Positions 27,714 through 37,137 of a stretch of DNA of 43,694 bases are shown one piece after another. The position numbers and the translations under genes were made by a program. Position 1 is the first letter of the stretch; each line of letters starts with the position of its first letter. The notes under the pieces are model-generated. The model did not search any database. It had not been told where the DNA came from and saw nothing but the letters and a program-made list of their open reading frames with translations. Origin of the DNA: Bacillota bacterium (GTDB lineage: Bacteria > Bacillota > Clostridia > Oscillospirales > Ruminococcaceae); the NCBI GenBank assembly GCA_023396215.1, contig JAEWWW010000005.1, forward strand, positions 1-43,694, written 5' to 3'.

Positions 27714-29477
27714 TTATTTCACATTGCTTTCCAGCTTTGCCAGCTCTTCCAGCAGCGCGCCCGGCAGCCTGTCGCCAAACTTGCCGTAGAACTCGCGGAT
27801 GCCTGCGGCGTCCTCCTGCCAGAGGGCTTTGTCAACGCTCAGCAGTTCGCGGACGGTTTCCACCGAGATGTCCAGACCCTCAAGGTTGATATCCTCCGCC
27901 TTGGGCTCATAGCCGATGGGGGTATCCACCGCTTCGGCCTTGCCTGCGCAGCGGTCGAGTATCCACATCAGTACGCGCATATTGTCGCCAAAGCCCGGCC
28001 AGATGAAGTGGCCTTCATCATCGGTGCGGAACCAGTTGACGTTGAAGATTTTAGGAGCCTTATCCCCCAGCTTTTCGCCAATCTCGAGCCAGTGGGCAAA
28101 GTAGTCGCCCATATGGTAGCCGCAGAAGGGCAGCATCGCCATGGGGTCGCGGCGCACAACGCCCACGGCGCCGGCAGCGGCGGCAGTGGTTTCAGACGCC
28201 ATAATCGAGCCGACAAACACGCCGTGCTGCCAGTCTCTTGCCTGATACACCAGCGGGGCGGTTTTGGCCCGGCGGCCGCCAAAGACAATGGCCGAAAGGG
28301 GCACGCCCTGCGGGTTGGCAAATTCGGAGCTGATGCAGGGGCAGTTGATGGCGGGTGCGGTAAAGCGGCTGTTGGGGTGAGCGCCCTTTTCACCGCTTGC
28401 GGCGTCCCACTTCTCGCCCTTCCAGTTCAGAGCGTTCTTGGGCGGGTTTTTATCAAGGCCTTCCCACCAAACGATGTTGTCGTCCAGATTATGCACAACG
28501 TTGGTGAAGATGGTGTTTTTGCGGGTGGATTCAAGGGCGTTGGGGTTGCTCTTGGCATTGGTGCCGGGGGCAACGCCGAAGAAGCCGTTTTCGGGGTTGA
28601 TGGCCCACAGCCTGCCGTCGGGGCCGATGCGCAGCCAGGCGATATCATCGCCCACGCACCAGACCTTGTAGCCCTGCTTGGCATAAACCTCGGGGGGAAT
28701 GAGCATCGCCAGATTGGTCTTGCCGCAGGCGGAGGGGAATGCCGCCGCCAGATAGCTGACCTCGCCTTCGGGGCTTTCTACGCCGAGGATGAGCATATGC
28801 TCGGCCAGCCAGCCCTCGTTTTTGCCCTGATAGGAGGCGATGCGCAGCGCAAAGCACTTTTTGCCCAGCAGCACGTTGCCGCCGTAGCCCGAGTTGATCG
28901 ACCAGATGGTGTTATCCTCGGGGAAGTGGCAGATATATCTGTTTTCCTCGTCGATATCGGCCTTGGAGTGCAGGCCGCGCACAAAGTCGTTGGAGCTGTC
29001 GCCCAGCTGCTTCAGGGCGTCGGCTCCCATGCGGGTCATGATATCCATATTCAGAACCACATAGATAGAGTCGGTTACCTCAACGCCAACCTTGGCAAAG
29101 GGCGAGCCGATGGGGCCCATCGAGTAGGGGATGACATACATGGTGCGGCCCTTCATGGCGCCGTCGAAAAGCTTGCCCAGCTTCTCATAGGCTTCTTTGG
29201 GGTCCATCCAGTTGTTGGTGGGGCCTGCGTTCTCTTTCTCTCTGGAGCAGATGAAGGTTCTGTGTTCAACGCGGGCCACGTCGTTGATGGCGGTGCGGTG
29301 AATATAGCAGCCGGGCAGCTTTTCCTGATTCAAAGCCTCCATTTCGCCCGAGGCGACGCTCTCCTGACGCAGAGCCTCCAGCTGTTCCTGACTGCCGTCA
29401 ATCCAAACCACTTTGTCGGGTTTGGTCAGCGCTTTCATTTCTTCAACCCAGTTGAGAACATTTTTGTTGCCTGTCAT
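27714..29477 (-). CDS. pckG: Phosphoenolpyruvate carboxykinase (GTP)
   Basis: The 587-residue GTP-type enzyme interconverts oxaloacetate and PEP. The P-loop PSACGKTN is at residues 248-255 with the hyper-reactive Cys251. GGRRAKTAPLVYQ is the substrate/GTP signature. IPYSMGPIGSPFAKVGVEVT and SGYGGNVLLGKKCFALRIAS are also typical. ATG 29477 with GGAG 7 nt upstream is chosen over upstream frames. In anaerobes it often works toward oxaloacetate, or in gluconeogenesis with nifJ nearby. It is convergent with rplL. Confidence 0.97.
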   Translation of the reverse strand: MTGNKNVLNWVEEMKALTKPDKVVWIDGSQEQLEALRQESVASGEMEALNQEKLPGCYIHRTAINDVARVEHRTFICSREKENAGPTNNWMDPKEAYEKLGKLFDGAMKGRTMYVIPYSMGPIGSPFAKVGVEVTDSIYVVLNMDIMTRMGADALKQLGDSSNDFVRGLHSKADIDEENRYICHFPEDNTIWSINSGYGGNVLLGKKCFALRIASYQGKNEGWLAEHMLILGVESPEGEVSYLAAAFPSACGKTNLAMLIPPEVYAKQGYKVWCVGDDIAWLRIGPDGRLWAINPENGFFGVAPGTNAKSNPNALESTRKNTIFTNVVHNLDDNIVWWEGLDKNPPKNALNWKGEKWDAASGEKGAHPNSRFTAPAINCPCISSEFANPQGVPLSAIVFGGRRAKTAPLVYQARDWQHGVFVGSIMASETTAAAAGAVGVVRRDPMAMLPFCGYHMGDYFAHWLEIGEKLGDKAPKIFNVNWFRTDDEGHFIWPGFGDNMRVLMWILDRCAGKAEAVDTPIGYEPKAEDINLEGLDISVETVRELLSVDKALWQEDAAGIREFYGKFGDRLPGALLEELAKLESNVK

Positions 29478-29591
29478 GAATTTTCTCCTTTCTATGGTGG
29501 CGTCTGATGGAGGATTGGACGGTTGCCTCAACTTTTTGCTCTGTTCGGCAATAATAAACAGCAAAAAAGTGCCAATCCTCCCACAAATACC

Positions 29592-29620
29592 ATTATAACT
29601 TCGCTCTGTCAAAATTGCAA
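29592..29620 (-). promoter_or_regulatory. pckG promoter
   Basis: On the minus strand TTGCAA (29615-29620), 17-bp spacer, TATAAT (29592-29597). It lies about 110 bp before the pckG start. Confidence 0.7.
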
Positions 29621-29739
29621 TGCGATTTTATAAGAATTGCAGTTTCTTTATAAAATATCAAATAAATTGGTTGTGAAGCACAATAAATGCAGCCTTTGTT
29701 TTTATATAAAATCAGTCGTCGATACTTTTTTATCAATTT

Positions 29740-30762
29740 TCACAGCGCTCCAAAGGATTTATCCACCGCCATGGCCGCCAAGCCGTTGAGCGAAAGCTCC
29801 GCCGCCTGCCCCGCAAGCAGCTCGTAGTAGCCCTGTGCGCCAATGATGGCGGCGTTGTCGCCGCAGAGCGACACCGGGGGGATATGCAGCTCATAACCGG
29901 CCTCGCCGCAGAGGCGGGTCAGCCGCTCGCGCAGCACCGAGTTTGCCGCCACGCCGCCTGCCAGCGCGATCACCCGGTCGCCACCGGCCTGCGCCGCGGC
30001 CATCAGCCGGGTGCAGAGTATCTCGCTCACCTTATGCCCAAAGGAGGCTGCCAGCGAGGGGATATCCAGCTCCTCCTCCCGCTGCCTGGCGTTGTGTATC
30101 AGGTTGAGAACGGCGGTCTTAAGCCCCGAAAAGCTGAAGTCATAGGGGCTGCCCTCCACGCGGGGGGTGGGCAGGGGGTATTTTTGCGGGTCGCCCTCCC
30201 GGCCTGCCTTATCCATCAGCGCGCCGCCGGGGTAGGCAAAGCCCATGGCCCGGGCGGCCTTGTCAAAGGCCTCCCCGGCAGCGTCGTCCCGGGTACGGCC
30301 CACAATCTCAAACCGGGTGTAATCCGCCACCCGGATGATATGGGTGTGGCCCCCCGACACCACCAGACAAAGAAAGGGCGGGGTCAGCCCGGGGCTGGCA
30401 ATGTAGTTGGCGGCAATATGCCCCCTGATATGATGCACCGGCACCAGCGGTTTATCCCACGCCAGCGCCAGACCCTTCGCGAAGTTGACCCCCACCAGCA
30501 GCGCGCCAATCAGGCCGGGGGCGGCGGTGACCGCCACCGCGTCCAGCTCCGGGCCGGTAATTTCCGCCTGCTCCAGCGCCCGGCGGGTCACATCGATAAT
30601 CTGCTCGGTGTGCCTGCGGGAGGCAATCTCGGGCACCACGCCGCCGTAGCTGCGGTGCTCCTCTATCTGCGAATAAACCACCGACGAAAGCACCCGGCGG
30701 CCGTCCTCTACCACCGCCGCCGCCGTTTCGTCACAGCTTGTTTCAATTGCCAGTATCCTCAT
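29740..30762 (-). CDS. tsaD: tRNA threonylcarbamoyladenosine (t6A37) synthase TsaD
   Basis: 340 residues of the Kae1/TsaD family, which transfers threonylcarbamoyl to A37 of ANN-decoding tRNAs. It starts MRILAIETSCDETAAAVVED. The metal-site region reads VHHIRGHIAANY, keeping both His. LCLVVSGGHTHI and ALAGGVAANSVLRERL are nucleotide-binding segments. ATG 30762 gives the canonical N-terminus and follows GGAGATG. It shares direction with polA and rimI, from which it is separated by the 160-bp MITE-like element. No TsaB or TsaE is in the window. Confidence 0.96.
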   Translation of the reverse strand: MRILAIETSCDETAAAVVEDGRRVLSSVVYSQIEEHRSYGGVVPEIASRRHTEQIIDVTRRALEQAEITGPELDAVAVTAAPGLIGALLVGVNFAKGLALAWDKPLVPVHHIRGHIAANYIASPGLTPPFLCLVVSGGHTHIIRVADYTRFEIVGRTRDDAAGEAFDKAARAMGFAYPGGALMDKAGREGDPQKYPLPTPRVEGSPYDFSFSGLKTAVLNLIHNARQREEELDIPSLAASFGHKVSEILCTRLMAAAQAGGDRVIALAGGVAANSVLRERLTRLCGEAGYELHIPPVSLCGDNAAIIGAQGYYELLAGQAAELSLNGLAAMAVDKSFGAL

Positions 30763-30791
30763 CCATCCACATCTCCAACATCTTTTGTCTA

Positions 30792-30951
30792 GGGGCTTTC
30801 TGAAAACTCCAAGCTTTTGGCAAATTCTACTGCAAACAGCGTTTGCCGTGTTTAAAATGCTCGGAATACATGAAGTATTCCTGTGCTTTTTGCCTTGCAT
30901 CCGCTTGTTTTCCGCGAATTTTCCGACGGTTTTCCATTTTCAGAAACGCCC
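30792..30951 (-). repeat. 160-bp MITE-like repeat, copy 2
   Basis: It begins GGGGCTTTCTGAAAAC and ends ATTTTCAGAAACGCCC. In reverse complement it aligns without gaps with 68-227 (about 24 mismatches by hand count). It is flanked by TA on both sides (30790-30791 and 30952-30953), which could be a TA target duplication. It sits between rimI and tsaD inside a co-directional gene block. A weak third end-like fragment, GGTTTTCGGTTTTCAAAAAC, lies near 17329-17348. Confidence 0.8.
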
Positions 30952-31044
30952 TACGCCCGCCGCACGCGAGGGGCGTTTTTTCCACCGGTTGCGGCGGTTT
31001 CTGTTGAAAGCAGGCATTCCAGACGTCTGGAATGCCCGCCGCCG

Positions 31045-31491
31045 CTACTCTAAATACAGGGTAAGCACCAGCCCGTCCTCGGCGGGGTTTTGGTAAAAGT
31101 TTTTGCGCAGGCCCGCCTCGGCAAACCCCAGCGAGCGGTAAAGCCCCACCGCCGGAGTGTTGCTGGGGCGCACCTCCAGCGTAATGAGGGCAAGGCGGTG
31201 CCGCCGCCCATAGGCGATGAGCGCCTCCAGCAGCCCGCGGGCCACCCCCTGCCCCCGGCAGTGGGCAAAGACCGCCACGTTGGCGATGAAGCCCTCGTCC
31301 ACCACATGGTGCATGCCCGCGTAGCCCAGCACCTCACCCTGCCGCACCGCTACCCGAAAAACCGCCAGCGGGTTTTCCAGCTCGGCGGCCAGGCCGTCGC
31401 GGCTCCAGGGCTGTGAAAAGCAGGCCCGCTCCAAATCGGCGAGGGCCTCCAGATGCCCGGGGGCCATGGGCAGTATCTCAAACCCGGCCAT
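31045..31491 (-). CDS. rimI: Ribosomal protein S18-alanine N-acetyltransferase
   Basis: 148 residues of the GNAT fold. FEILPMAPGHLEALADLERA and CFSQPWSRDGLAAELENP are the RimI substrate side. The acetyl-CoA loop is CRGQGVARGLLEALI, and EVRPSNTPAVGLYRSLGF is the conserved RimI C-terminal signature. AGGAGG inside the polA 3' end precedes ATG 31491, one base beyond the polA stop, so the two are coupled. The rimI-tsaD association is common in bacteria. Confidence 0.93.
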   Translation of the reverse strand: MAGFEILPMAPGHLEALADLERACFSQPWSRDGLAAELENPLAVFRVAVRQGEVLGYAGMHHVVDEGFIANVAVFAHCRGQGVARGLLEALIAYGRRHRLALITLEVRPSNTPAVGLYRSLGFAEAGLRKNFYQNPAEDGLVLTLYLE

Positions 31492-31492
31492 G

Positions 31493-34099
31493 CTAGTGAG
31501 CCTCCTGCCAGTTTACGCCGATTCCCACGTCGGCCACCATCGGCACCTTAAGCTGGGCGGCGGCCTCCATCTCTTCCTTCAGCAGCTTTGCCACCTGCTG
31601 CGCCTCGGCCTCGGGAGCCTCCACAATCAGTTCGTCGTGCACCTGCAAAATCAGGCGGGCGGCAAGTCCCTCGGCCCTCAGGCGGTCATACACCCGCACC
31701 ATGGCAATCTTGATGATGTCGGCGGCGGTGCCCTGAATGGGGGCGTTCATCGCCACCCGCTCGCCAAAGGCGCGTATGTTGTGGTTGGAGTTGTGCAGCT
31801 CGGGCAGGTAGCGCCTGCGCCCAAAGACGGTGGACACATAGCCCCGCTCCTTGCCGTCGGCCACGGTGCGCTCCATATAAGCCTTTACCCCCGAGTAGGT
31901 CTTGAGATAGTTTTTGATATACTGGTCGGCCTCGGCCACCGTTACCCCGATGTCCTTGGAGAGGGAAAAAGCCCCGATGCCGTAGACAATGCCGAAGTTC
32001 ACTGCCTTGGCCCGGCTGCGCATCAGCGGGGTGACAAAGAGGGGAGGCAGGTCAAAGACCTGCGCGGCGGTGTTGGTGTGAATGTCCTCGCCGCTCTGGA
32101 AGGCGGCAATCATATTTTGGTCATCGGCGATGGCGGCCAGCACCCGCAGCTCAATCTGGGAGTAGTCGGCGTCCACCAGCACCCAGCCCTCGCGTGCGTG
32201 GAAGAACCGCCGCAGCCTTGCCCCCAGTTCGGTGCGCACCGGGATGTTTTGCAGGTTGGGCTCGGTGGAGCTGATGCGTCCGGTGCGGGTTTCAGTCTGG
32301 TTAAAGACCGAATGTATCCTCCCGTCGGCAGCCACCTGCTTGCCCAGCCCCTCCACATAGGTGGATTTCAGCTTGGCATATTTGCGGTAATCCAAAATCT
32401 TGCCCACCATGGGGTGATAGCTAATTAGGCTTTCCAGCACCTCGGCGTCTGTGGAGTAGCCGCTTTTGGTCTTTTTGCGCACCGGCAGCTCCAGCCGGTC
32501 AAAGAGAACCTCCCCCAACTGCTTGGGCGAGTTGATGTTAAACTCTGTCCCCGCCAGCTGGTAGATTTCCCCTTCCAGCCGCTGCAGCTCTACCTCCAGC
32601 TCTCTGCCGAACTCCTCCAGTCCTTCCCTGTCGATGGCGAAGCCCTCGCCCTCCATCGAGGCCAGCACCCGGGCCAGCGGAAGTTCGATTTCTCCCAGCA
32701 ATTCGGCCTGCCCCTTTTCGGCAATCAGCGCCTCAAGCCGGTCGGCCAGCGGAGAAAGCCCGGCGCAGCAGGCAATGAGCTCGGCGGCAGCCTCGCCGCA
32801 CCCCCCGGGGGGCTGGGCGGGGCAGGGGGTCACTTCATATTCGCCGCAAAGCCGCTCCACGCTGTACTGGGGCGAGTTGGGGTTGAGCAGATAACCCGCC
32901 AGCCGGATATCAAATATTACATTTTGTATATCTAGGTTGGTATTATACCCAACTCTAAACAGTTCCTTGGCATTTTCGGCCCGTTTGGGGTTGGGCAGCG
33001 CCAAAACCGCATGCAGCATCGTCTGGGCCGCCTCGCCGCCGTCGGCGCAGTAGATAACCTCCCCAGCCCTGATCGCGGCGGCGGCAGGGGCTTCGGGGCC
33101 GCCCGCAAGGGCGATATCCAGCACCGGCTGCCCCGCCAGCGCAGCCAGCGCTTCGGGGCCGGGGTTCATCTCAACCCTGAGGGCGGGGCGGGGCTGCTCC
33201 TCCTCCTGCTGCGGGGGGGCGGGCGCATCCGCCGCCGAAAGGCCCAGCTTCTGGGCTATCTTGAACATCTCCAGCTTGGCCAGCAGGCGGTAGGCTGCCG
33301 CCGGGTCGCCCGGCTTCCTCGTATATAGAGCGGCGTCGGTTTCCACCGGCACCTTGCAGTCGATGCGGGCCAGCGTCTGGCTGGTGTAGGCCATCTCCCG
33401 CCCCGCCTCCAGCTTGGCCCGCACCCCGGCGGTTACATCCAGCGTTTCGAGGTTTTCATAGATAGCGTCCAGCGAGCCAAAGCGGCTGATGAGGTTCAGG
33501 GCGGTTTTTTCGCCGATGCCCGCCACTCCGGGGATGTTATCCGACGCGTCGCCCATCAGCGCCTTTACGTCGATGAGCTGGGCGGGGGTCACCCCGTATT
33601 TCTCCTGCACCGCGGCCACATCCATGGGGGTGTAAAGAGCGCCCCCCGCCTTGGTGGTGGCCAGCAGCACGGTGACGCAATCGCCCACCAGCTGCAGGGC
33701 GTCCCGGTCGCCGGTGGCGATGACGCAGCCCTGATTGCCGCAGCAGGCGGTGGCAAGGGTGCCCAGAATATCGTCGGCCTCAAAGCCCTCTTTTTCCACA
33801 ATGGCATAGCCCAGATGGCCCAGCAGCTCCTTTACCAGCGGCAGCTGCATGGCCAGCTCGGGGGGCATGCCCTTGCGCTGCGCCTTGTAGCCCTCATACA
33901 GCTGGTGGCGAAAGGTGGGGCCCTTCAGGTCAAAGGCAAAGGCCACCGCGTCGGGCCGTATATCCTCCAGCAGCTTGTTTATGATATTAAAAAAGCCCAC
34001 GATGGCGTTGGTATAGGTGCCGTCCTTGGTGGACAGCAGCTTGATGCCGTAAAAGGCGCGGTTGAGTATACTGTTTGAATCCACTGCCAGAAGCTTCAT
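31493..34099 (-). CDS. polA: DNA polymerase I
   Basis: 868 residues. The N-terminal 5' nuclease (about 1-290) starts MKLLAVDSNSILNRAFYGIK and has GDRDALQLV and YGVTPAQLIDVKALMGDASD, followed by GVAGIGEKTA (helix-hairpin-helix). The middle 3'-5' exonuclease-like region lacks the D-x-E metal site (VLDIALAGG in its place), so it is probably non-proofreading. The polymerase domain has motif A VDADYSQIELR (D645), the O helix RSRAKAVNFGIVYGIGAFSL and motif C QVHDELIVE (H821-D822-E823). GAGGTG precedes ATG 34099. It performs repair and Okazaki fragment processing. Confidence 0.97.
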   Translation of the reverse strand: MKLLAVDSNSILNRAFYGIKLLSTKDGTYTNAIVGFFNIINKLLEDIRPDAVAFAFDLKGPTFRHQLYEGYKAQRKGMPPELAMQLPLVKELLGHLGYAIVEKEGFEADDILGTLATACCGNQGCVIATGDRDALQLVGDCVTVLLATTKAGGALYTPMDVAAVQEKYGVTPAQLIDVKALMGDASDNIPGVAGIGEKTALNLISRFGSLDAIYENLETLDVTAGVRAKLEAGREMAYTSQTLARIDCKVPVETDAALYTRKPGDPAAAYRLLAKLEMFKIAQKLGLSAADAPAPPQQEEEQPRPALRVEMNPGPEALAALAGQPVLDIALAGGPEAPAAAAIRAGEVIYCADGGEAAQTMLHAVLALPNPKRAENAKELFRVGYNTNLDIQNVIFDIRLAGYLLNPNSPQYSVERLCGEYEVTPCPAQPPGGCGEAAAELIACCAGLSPLADRLEALIAEKGQAELLGEIELPLARVLASMEGEGFAIDREGLEEFGRELEVELQRLEGEIYQLAGTEFNINSPKQLGEVLFDRLELPVRKKTKSGYSTDAEVLESLISYHPMVGKILDYRKYAKLKSTYVEGLGKQVAADGRIHSVFNQTETRTGRISSTEPNLQNIPVRTELGARLRRFFHAREGWVLVDADYSQIELRVLAAIADDQNMIAAFQSGEDIHTNTAAQVFDLPPLFVTPLMRSRAKAVNFGIVYGIGAFSLSKDIGVTVAEADQYIKNYLKTYSGVKAYMERTVADGKERGYVSTVFGRRRYLPELHNSNHNIRAFGERVAMNAPIQGTAADIIKIAMVRVYDRLRAEGLAARLILQVHDELIVEAPEAEAQQVAKLLKEEMEAAAQLKVPMVADVGIGVNWQEAH

Positions 34100-34207
34100 C
34101 TGCTCACCTCGTTTATCTCTACAGGGCGGCCCTCCTGTATGTTACCGGCCTTCCGGCGCCGCTCAACTATCCTGTTTTTCAGCCCCGCCCGGGCAGCGAG
34201 CCCGCCG

Positions 34208-35473
34208 TCAGGGCAGGCTCTCAGGCTGCCGGGCGCTATCCACCAGCACCATCTGCTCCTCAGATACCGCGGCGGCAAACCCCGCCTTCTGCATCTCCAG
34301 CGCCGAAAGGCGCAGCCAGTGTCCGAAGCCGCCCGGGGCCACATCCTGCGGGTCAAGGCCGGAATCGGCTGTTTCGGGCAGCAGCACATGCTGCGCCGCC
34401 CAGTAATCCAGTGCGGCGGGGTCGGTGCTGGCCGCCAGCATATTGGCCTGCGAAGCCGCGCTGTAGCCGGTTCCCGGCCCGCCGCCGGTGCCAATCCACA
34501 CCATATCCATGATGTTGAGCGTCGGCATCCGGGTTTCGGCCATCAGGGTGCCCATGCCGCCGTTGCCCACGCTGTTGTGGGGGCGGTGCCCGGTCAGGCG
34601 GTTGGCGACAATGCCCATATAGGCCTTCACAGCGCCGGTCATGCGGTAGATGTTATGGCGCTTGAGCACCGGCAGGTTGATGACCTTGAGCCGGTCGCTG
34701 TCATAGGCGGTTGCTGTTTGGTTCCATACGCCCTTTTTAAAGCTGATTGTGGTGCCGTATTGGGTGGTAAACTTGGGGTAGGATATCTCCAGCCCGGTGG
34801 GATGAACCTTATCTTCAATCACAAACCCGTCGGCGCCGTCGCCCTGGTCATATTCCCCGACCCGGTTCATGGTGATGCTGTCCCACAGGTAACCGCTAAT
34901 CTTCATCCGGCCCTGCAGCGAGGCAATCACGTCGGTCACCGACTGGGTCCGGTCGGCTGAGTTGGTTTTCTCCCAGTCAAAGCTGCCCCCCGTGCCGTAG
35001 GTGCCGTACTGGCCCTGGCCGTTGTCGGCGATGATAATCTCGCCGGTAAAGCCTTCTGGGTGAGCGGCAACCGCTTCGGCCACGGCGCGGATTAAATCGG
35101 TATTGGTGCCGCCCCGCTCGGCCCACTGGGCGTTAATTTTCAGCAACACGACGTCGTCCGGGCCAATCAGCCCTTTTGCATGCTCTGGCGTGCGGTAGAA
35201 GTATTGCCCCTCTGTTTCCATGCGCTCAATCAGCCGCACGACCCCGTCGTCGGTGGCGTTGGTATCCCGCTGCACAAAGATGTAGGACTTGTCCTCCTGC
35301 AATACCCTGGGGGCCGGCGTCTGGCCGCCCGGTGTTTCCGCCGGGGGCGTCTGCGGGGTTTCCAGCGAGTATTGCGGCGTGACAGGCAGCGGCGGAACTT
35401 CCTCTTTGATGCGGTAGCTTGAAAGCAACATTATAAGAATGGTCATCACCGATAGCATTTGTAACTGTTTCAT
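34208..35473 (-). CDS. DUF362 domain protein, membrane-anchored or secreted
   Basis: 421 residues. The N-terminal hydrophobic segment (MKQLQMLSVMTILIMLLSSY) looks like a signal or anchor. A Pro/Thr-rich linker (PQTPPAETPGGQTPAPR) follows. The body has VVLLKINAQWAERGGTNTDL, IIADNGQG, then VINLPVLKRHNIYRMTGAVK, which is the DUF362 signature stretch, and HNSVGNGGMGTL. AGGAGG precedes ATG 35473. No ferredoxin motif is fused, unlike some DUF362 proteins. Function unknown. It is upstream of and co-directional with polA. Confidence 0.8.
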   Translation of the reverse strand: MKQLQMLSVMTILIMLLSSYRIKEEVPPLPVTPQYSLETPQTPPAETPGGQTPAPRVLQEDKSYIFVQRDTNATDDGVVRLIERMETEGQYFYRTPEHAKGLIGPDDVVLLKINAQWAERGGTNTDLIRAVAEAVAAHPEGFTGEIIIADNGQGQYGTYGTGGSFDWEKTNSADRTQSVTDVIASLQGRMKISGYLWDSITMNRVGEYDQGDGADGFVIEDKVHPTGLEISYPKFTTQYGTTISFKKGVWNQTATAYDSDRLKVINLPVLKRHNIYRMTGAVKAYMGIVANRLTGHRPHNSVGNGGMGTLMAETRMPTLNIMDMVWIGTGGGPGTGYSAASQANMLAASTDPAALDYWAAQHVLLPETADSGLDPQDVAPGGFGHWLRLSALEMQKAGFAAAVSEEQMVLVDSARQPESLP

Positions 35474-35896
35474 AGCAAAGCCTCCTTTCTCTGCCGTGGT
35501 GGCTTGTATCGTTGGTCGGCGGCGGTTGCCGCAAAAGTGGGGGAGGCCGCCGGTCGTATCAATCAATTCGCGGGAATAACTGCTTGTACCCATCATGCCA
35601 TGGCCGCAAGACGGCAGGTATCCTTCGTCATTGCCGCAGCCGGTGACAGGATATGGTTATTATACTATATTTTTATGAGGGCACTGTGAAGCGACTGTGG
35701 AGAAACCATGATATATCGCCCTAAAACCGCCGCAAAGCCTTTATATTATATCATAACTGTTGTGCCGCGGGGATTGTTTTGCTAAAATAATGACTGGTCT
35801 ATCGGCCCTTTGCCCCGCATCATTCCGGGGCCAGATATTTTCACAGGTGGCAGCAAGCCGGGGGAAGCGCCCCGCCCCGCCGCCGCAGGAGGATTC
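35474..35896. other. Divergent spacer between DUF362 gene and dus
   Basis: 423 bp. The right half is AT-rich and carries the dus promoter at 35760-35788. A TATAAT on the minus strand near 35657 may serve the DUF362 gene, but I see no good -35. No gene-like frame has an RBS. Confidence 0.5.
35760..35788 (+). promoter_or_regulatory. Predicted dus promoter
   Basis: TTGTGC (35760-35765), 17-bp spacer, TAAAAT (35783-35788). Confidence 0.55.
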
Positions 35897-36865
35897 ATGA
35901 AACTTGGCAACATCGTTTTAGAGCAGGCGGCGGTGCTGGCCCCCATGGCCGGGGTGGCCGACCGCGCCTTTCGCGAGCTTTGTATAGAGTATGGCGCAGC
36001 CTTTGTGGTGGGCGAGATGGCCAGCGCCAAGGGCCTAACCCTGAGCAGCCGCAAAACCGCCGAGTTGCTGCAACTGGGGGAGGCCGAGCGCCCCGGCGCC
36101 GTGCAGCTTTTTGGCGACGACCCCAAAATACTGGCCGAGGCCGCCAAGCTGGCGCAGGAGTATGCCCCCAATGCCATCGACCTGAATATGGGCTGCCCCG
36201 CCCCCAAAATTGTGGGAGGCAGCGGCGGCAGCGCCCTGATGAAAACCCCCGCGCTGGCGGGGGAGATTGTAGCCGCCGTGGTGGCGGCGGTGGAGCTGCC
36301 GGTGACGGTCAAAATCCGCAAGGGGTGGGATGATGGCATTATCACCGCCGTCGAGGTGGCAAAGCTGGCCCAGCAGGCGGGGGCGGCGGCCATCACAGTG
36401 CATGGGCGCACCCGCGAGCAGATGTACGCCCCGCCGGTCGACCTTGATATTATACGTTCTGTAAAAAATGCGGTAAATATTCCTGTCATTGGCAATGGGG
36501 ATATCGTAACCCCCGCCGACGCCAAAGCGATGCTGGAGCATACCGGCTGCGACCTTGTGATGATTGGCCGGGGGGCGCTGGGCGCGCCGTGGCTCTTTGG
36601 TCAGGTGCGCGACTTTCTGCGCACCGGCAGCTTTACCCCCGACCCGCCCCTCGCCCAGCGGATGCAGGTGATGGTGGAGCATGTGGAGCACATCTGCCGC
36701 TACAAGGGCGAGCGCATCGGCATGCGGGAGGCCCGCAAGCACGCCGCATGGTACATCAAAGGGCTGCACGGGGCGGCCCAGCTTCGCCGGTTGGCAGGGG
36801 AGCTGACGGTGCTGGAGGACGCCCGGCGGCTTGCCAAGCTGGTTTTGGAGCAGTGCGGCGAGTAA
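35897..36865 (+). CDS. dus: tRNA-dihydrouridine synthase
   Basis: 322 residues of the flavin-dependent Dus family. The start reads LAPMAGVADRAFRELCIEYG, VQLFGDDPKILAEAAKLA follows, and LNMGCPAPKIVGGSGGSALM contains the catalytic cysteine. TVHGRTREQMY and VIGNGDIVTPADAKAML form the FMN phosphate site, with VMIGRGALGAPWLF. It reduces uridines in tRNA with NADPH. ATG 35897 has AGGAGG directly upstream; an in-frame extension to 35810 is Pro/Gly-rich and lacks an RBS. DusB-like by length. Ends without a clear terminator. Confidence 0.95.
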   Translation: MKLGNIVLEQAAVLAPMAGVADRAFRELCIEYGAAFVVGEMASAKGLTLSSRKTAELLQLGEAERPGAVQLFGDDPKILAEAAKLAQEYAPNAIDLNMGCPAPKIVGGSGGSALMKTPALAGEIVAAVVAAVELPVTVKIRKGWDDGIITAVEVAKLAQQAGAAAITVHGRTREQMYAPPVDLDIIRSVKNAVNIPVIGNGDIVTPADAKAMLEHTGCDLVMIGRGALGAPWLFGQVRDFLRTGSFTPDPPLAQRMQVMVEHVEHICRYKGERIGMREARKHAAWYIKGLHGAAQLRRLAGELTVLEDARRLAKLVLEQCGE

Positions 36866-36984
36866 GTCCCGTTGCGCCGCCGCACCACCGGTAGCCTTAA
36901 AAAGAAAACAGGTGCGCCGGAGCCTGCGTTGTGCTATACTGTCTGTAGGGTACCCTTGGGTATCTTACCTGCAACCGAATATCC

Positions 36985-37137
36985 GCACTGCGGTCACCTT
37001 TCACGGTGTCAAGAGGGAATCCGGTGAAAATCCGGAGCAGCTCACTTTACTGTAAGGGCTACGAAACATCACAAGTCACTGAGCAATCGGGAAGACGATG
37101 GAGTAGGTTGGAAGCTCTAAGTCAGGAGACCTGCCGC
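36985..37137 (+). ncRNA. Cobalamin riboswitch
   Basis: GGTCACCTTTCACGGTGTCA opens the element. GGGAATCCGGTGAAAATCCG (37015-37034) is the conserved core, followed by CTGTAAGGGCTACGAA, CAAGTCACTG and GGGAAGACGATGGAGTAGG. The B12-box region reads GTCAGGAGACCTGCCG at 37121-37136. This is the standard adenosylcobalamin-class aptamer architecture. A TATACT at 36935-36940 may be its -10 box. A terminator follows at 37217-37254, but no intact gene is downstream on the same strand. Confidence 0.93.

Noticed and set aside
29740..30762. HIRGH in TsaD as a defective metal site (HMEGH expected)
   Set aside because: Both metal-binding His are kept and the middle residues vary in the family, so I do not count this as loss of function.
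30763..30900. Upstream extension of tsaD to 30900
   Set aside because: It runs into the MITE-like element. MRILAIETSCDET at 30762 is the canonical TsaD start.
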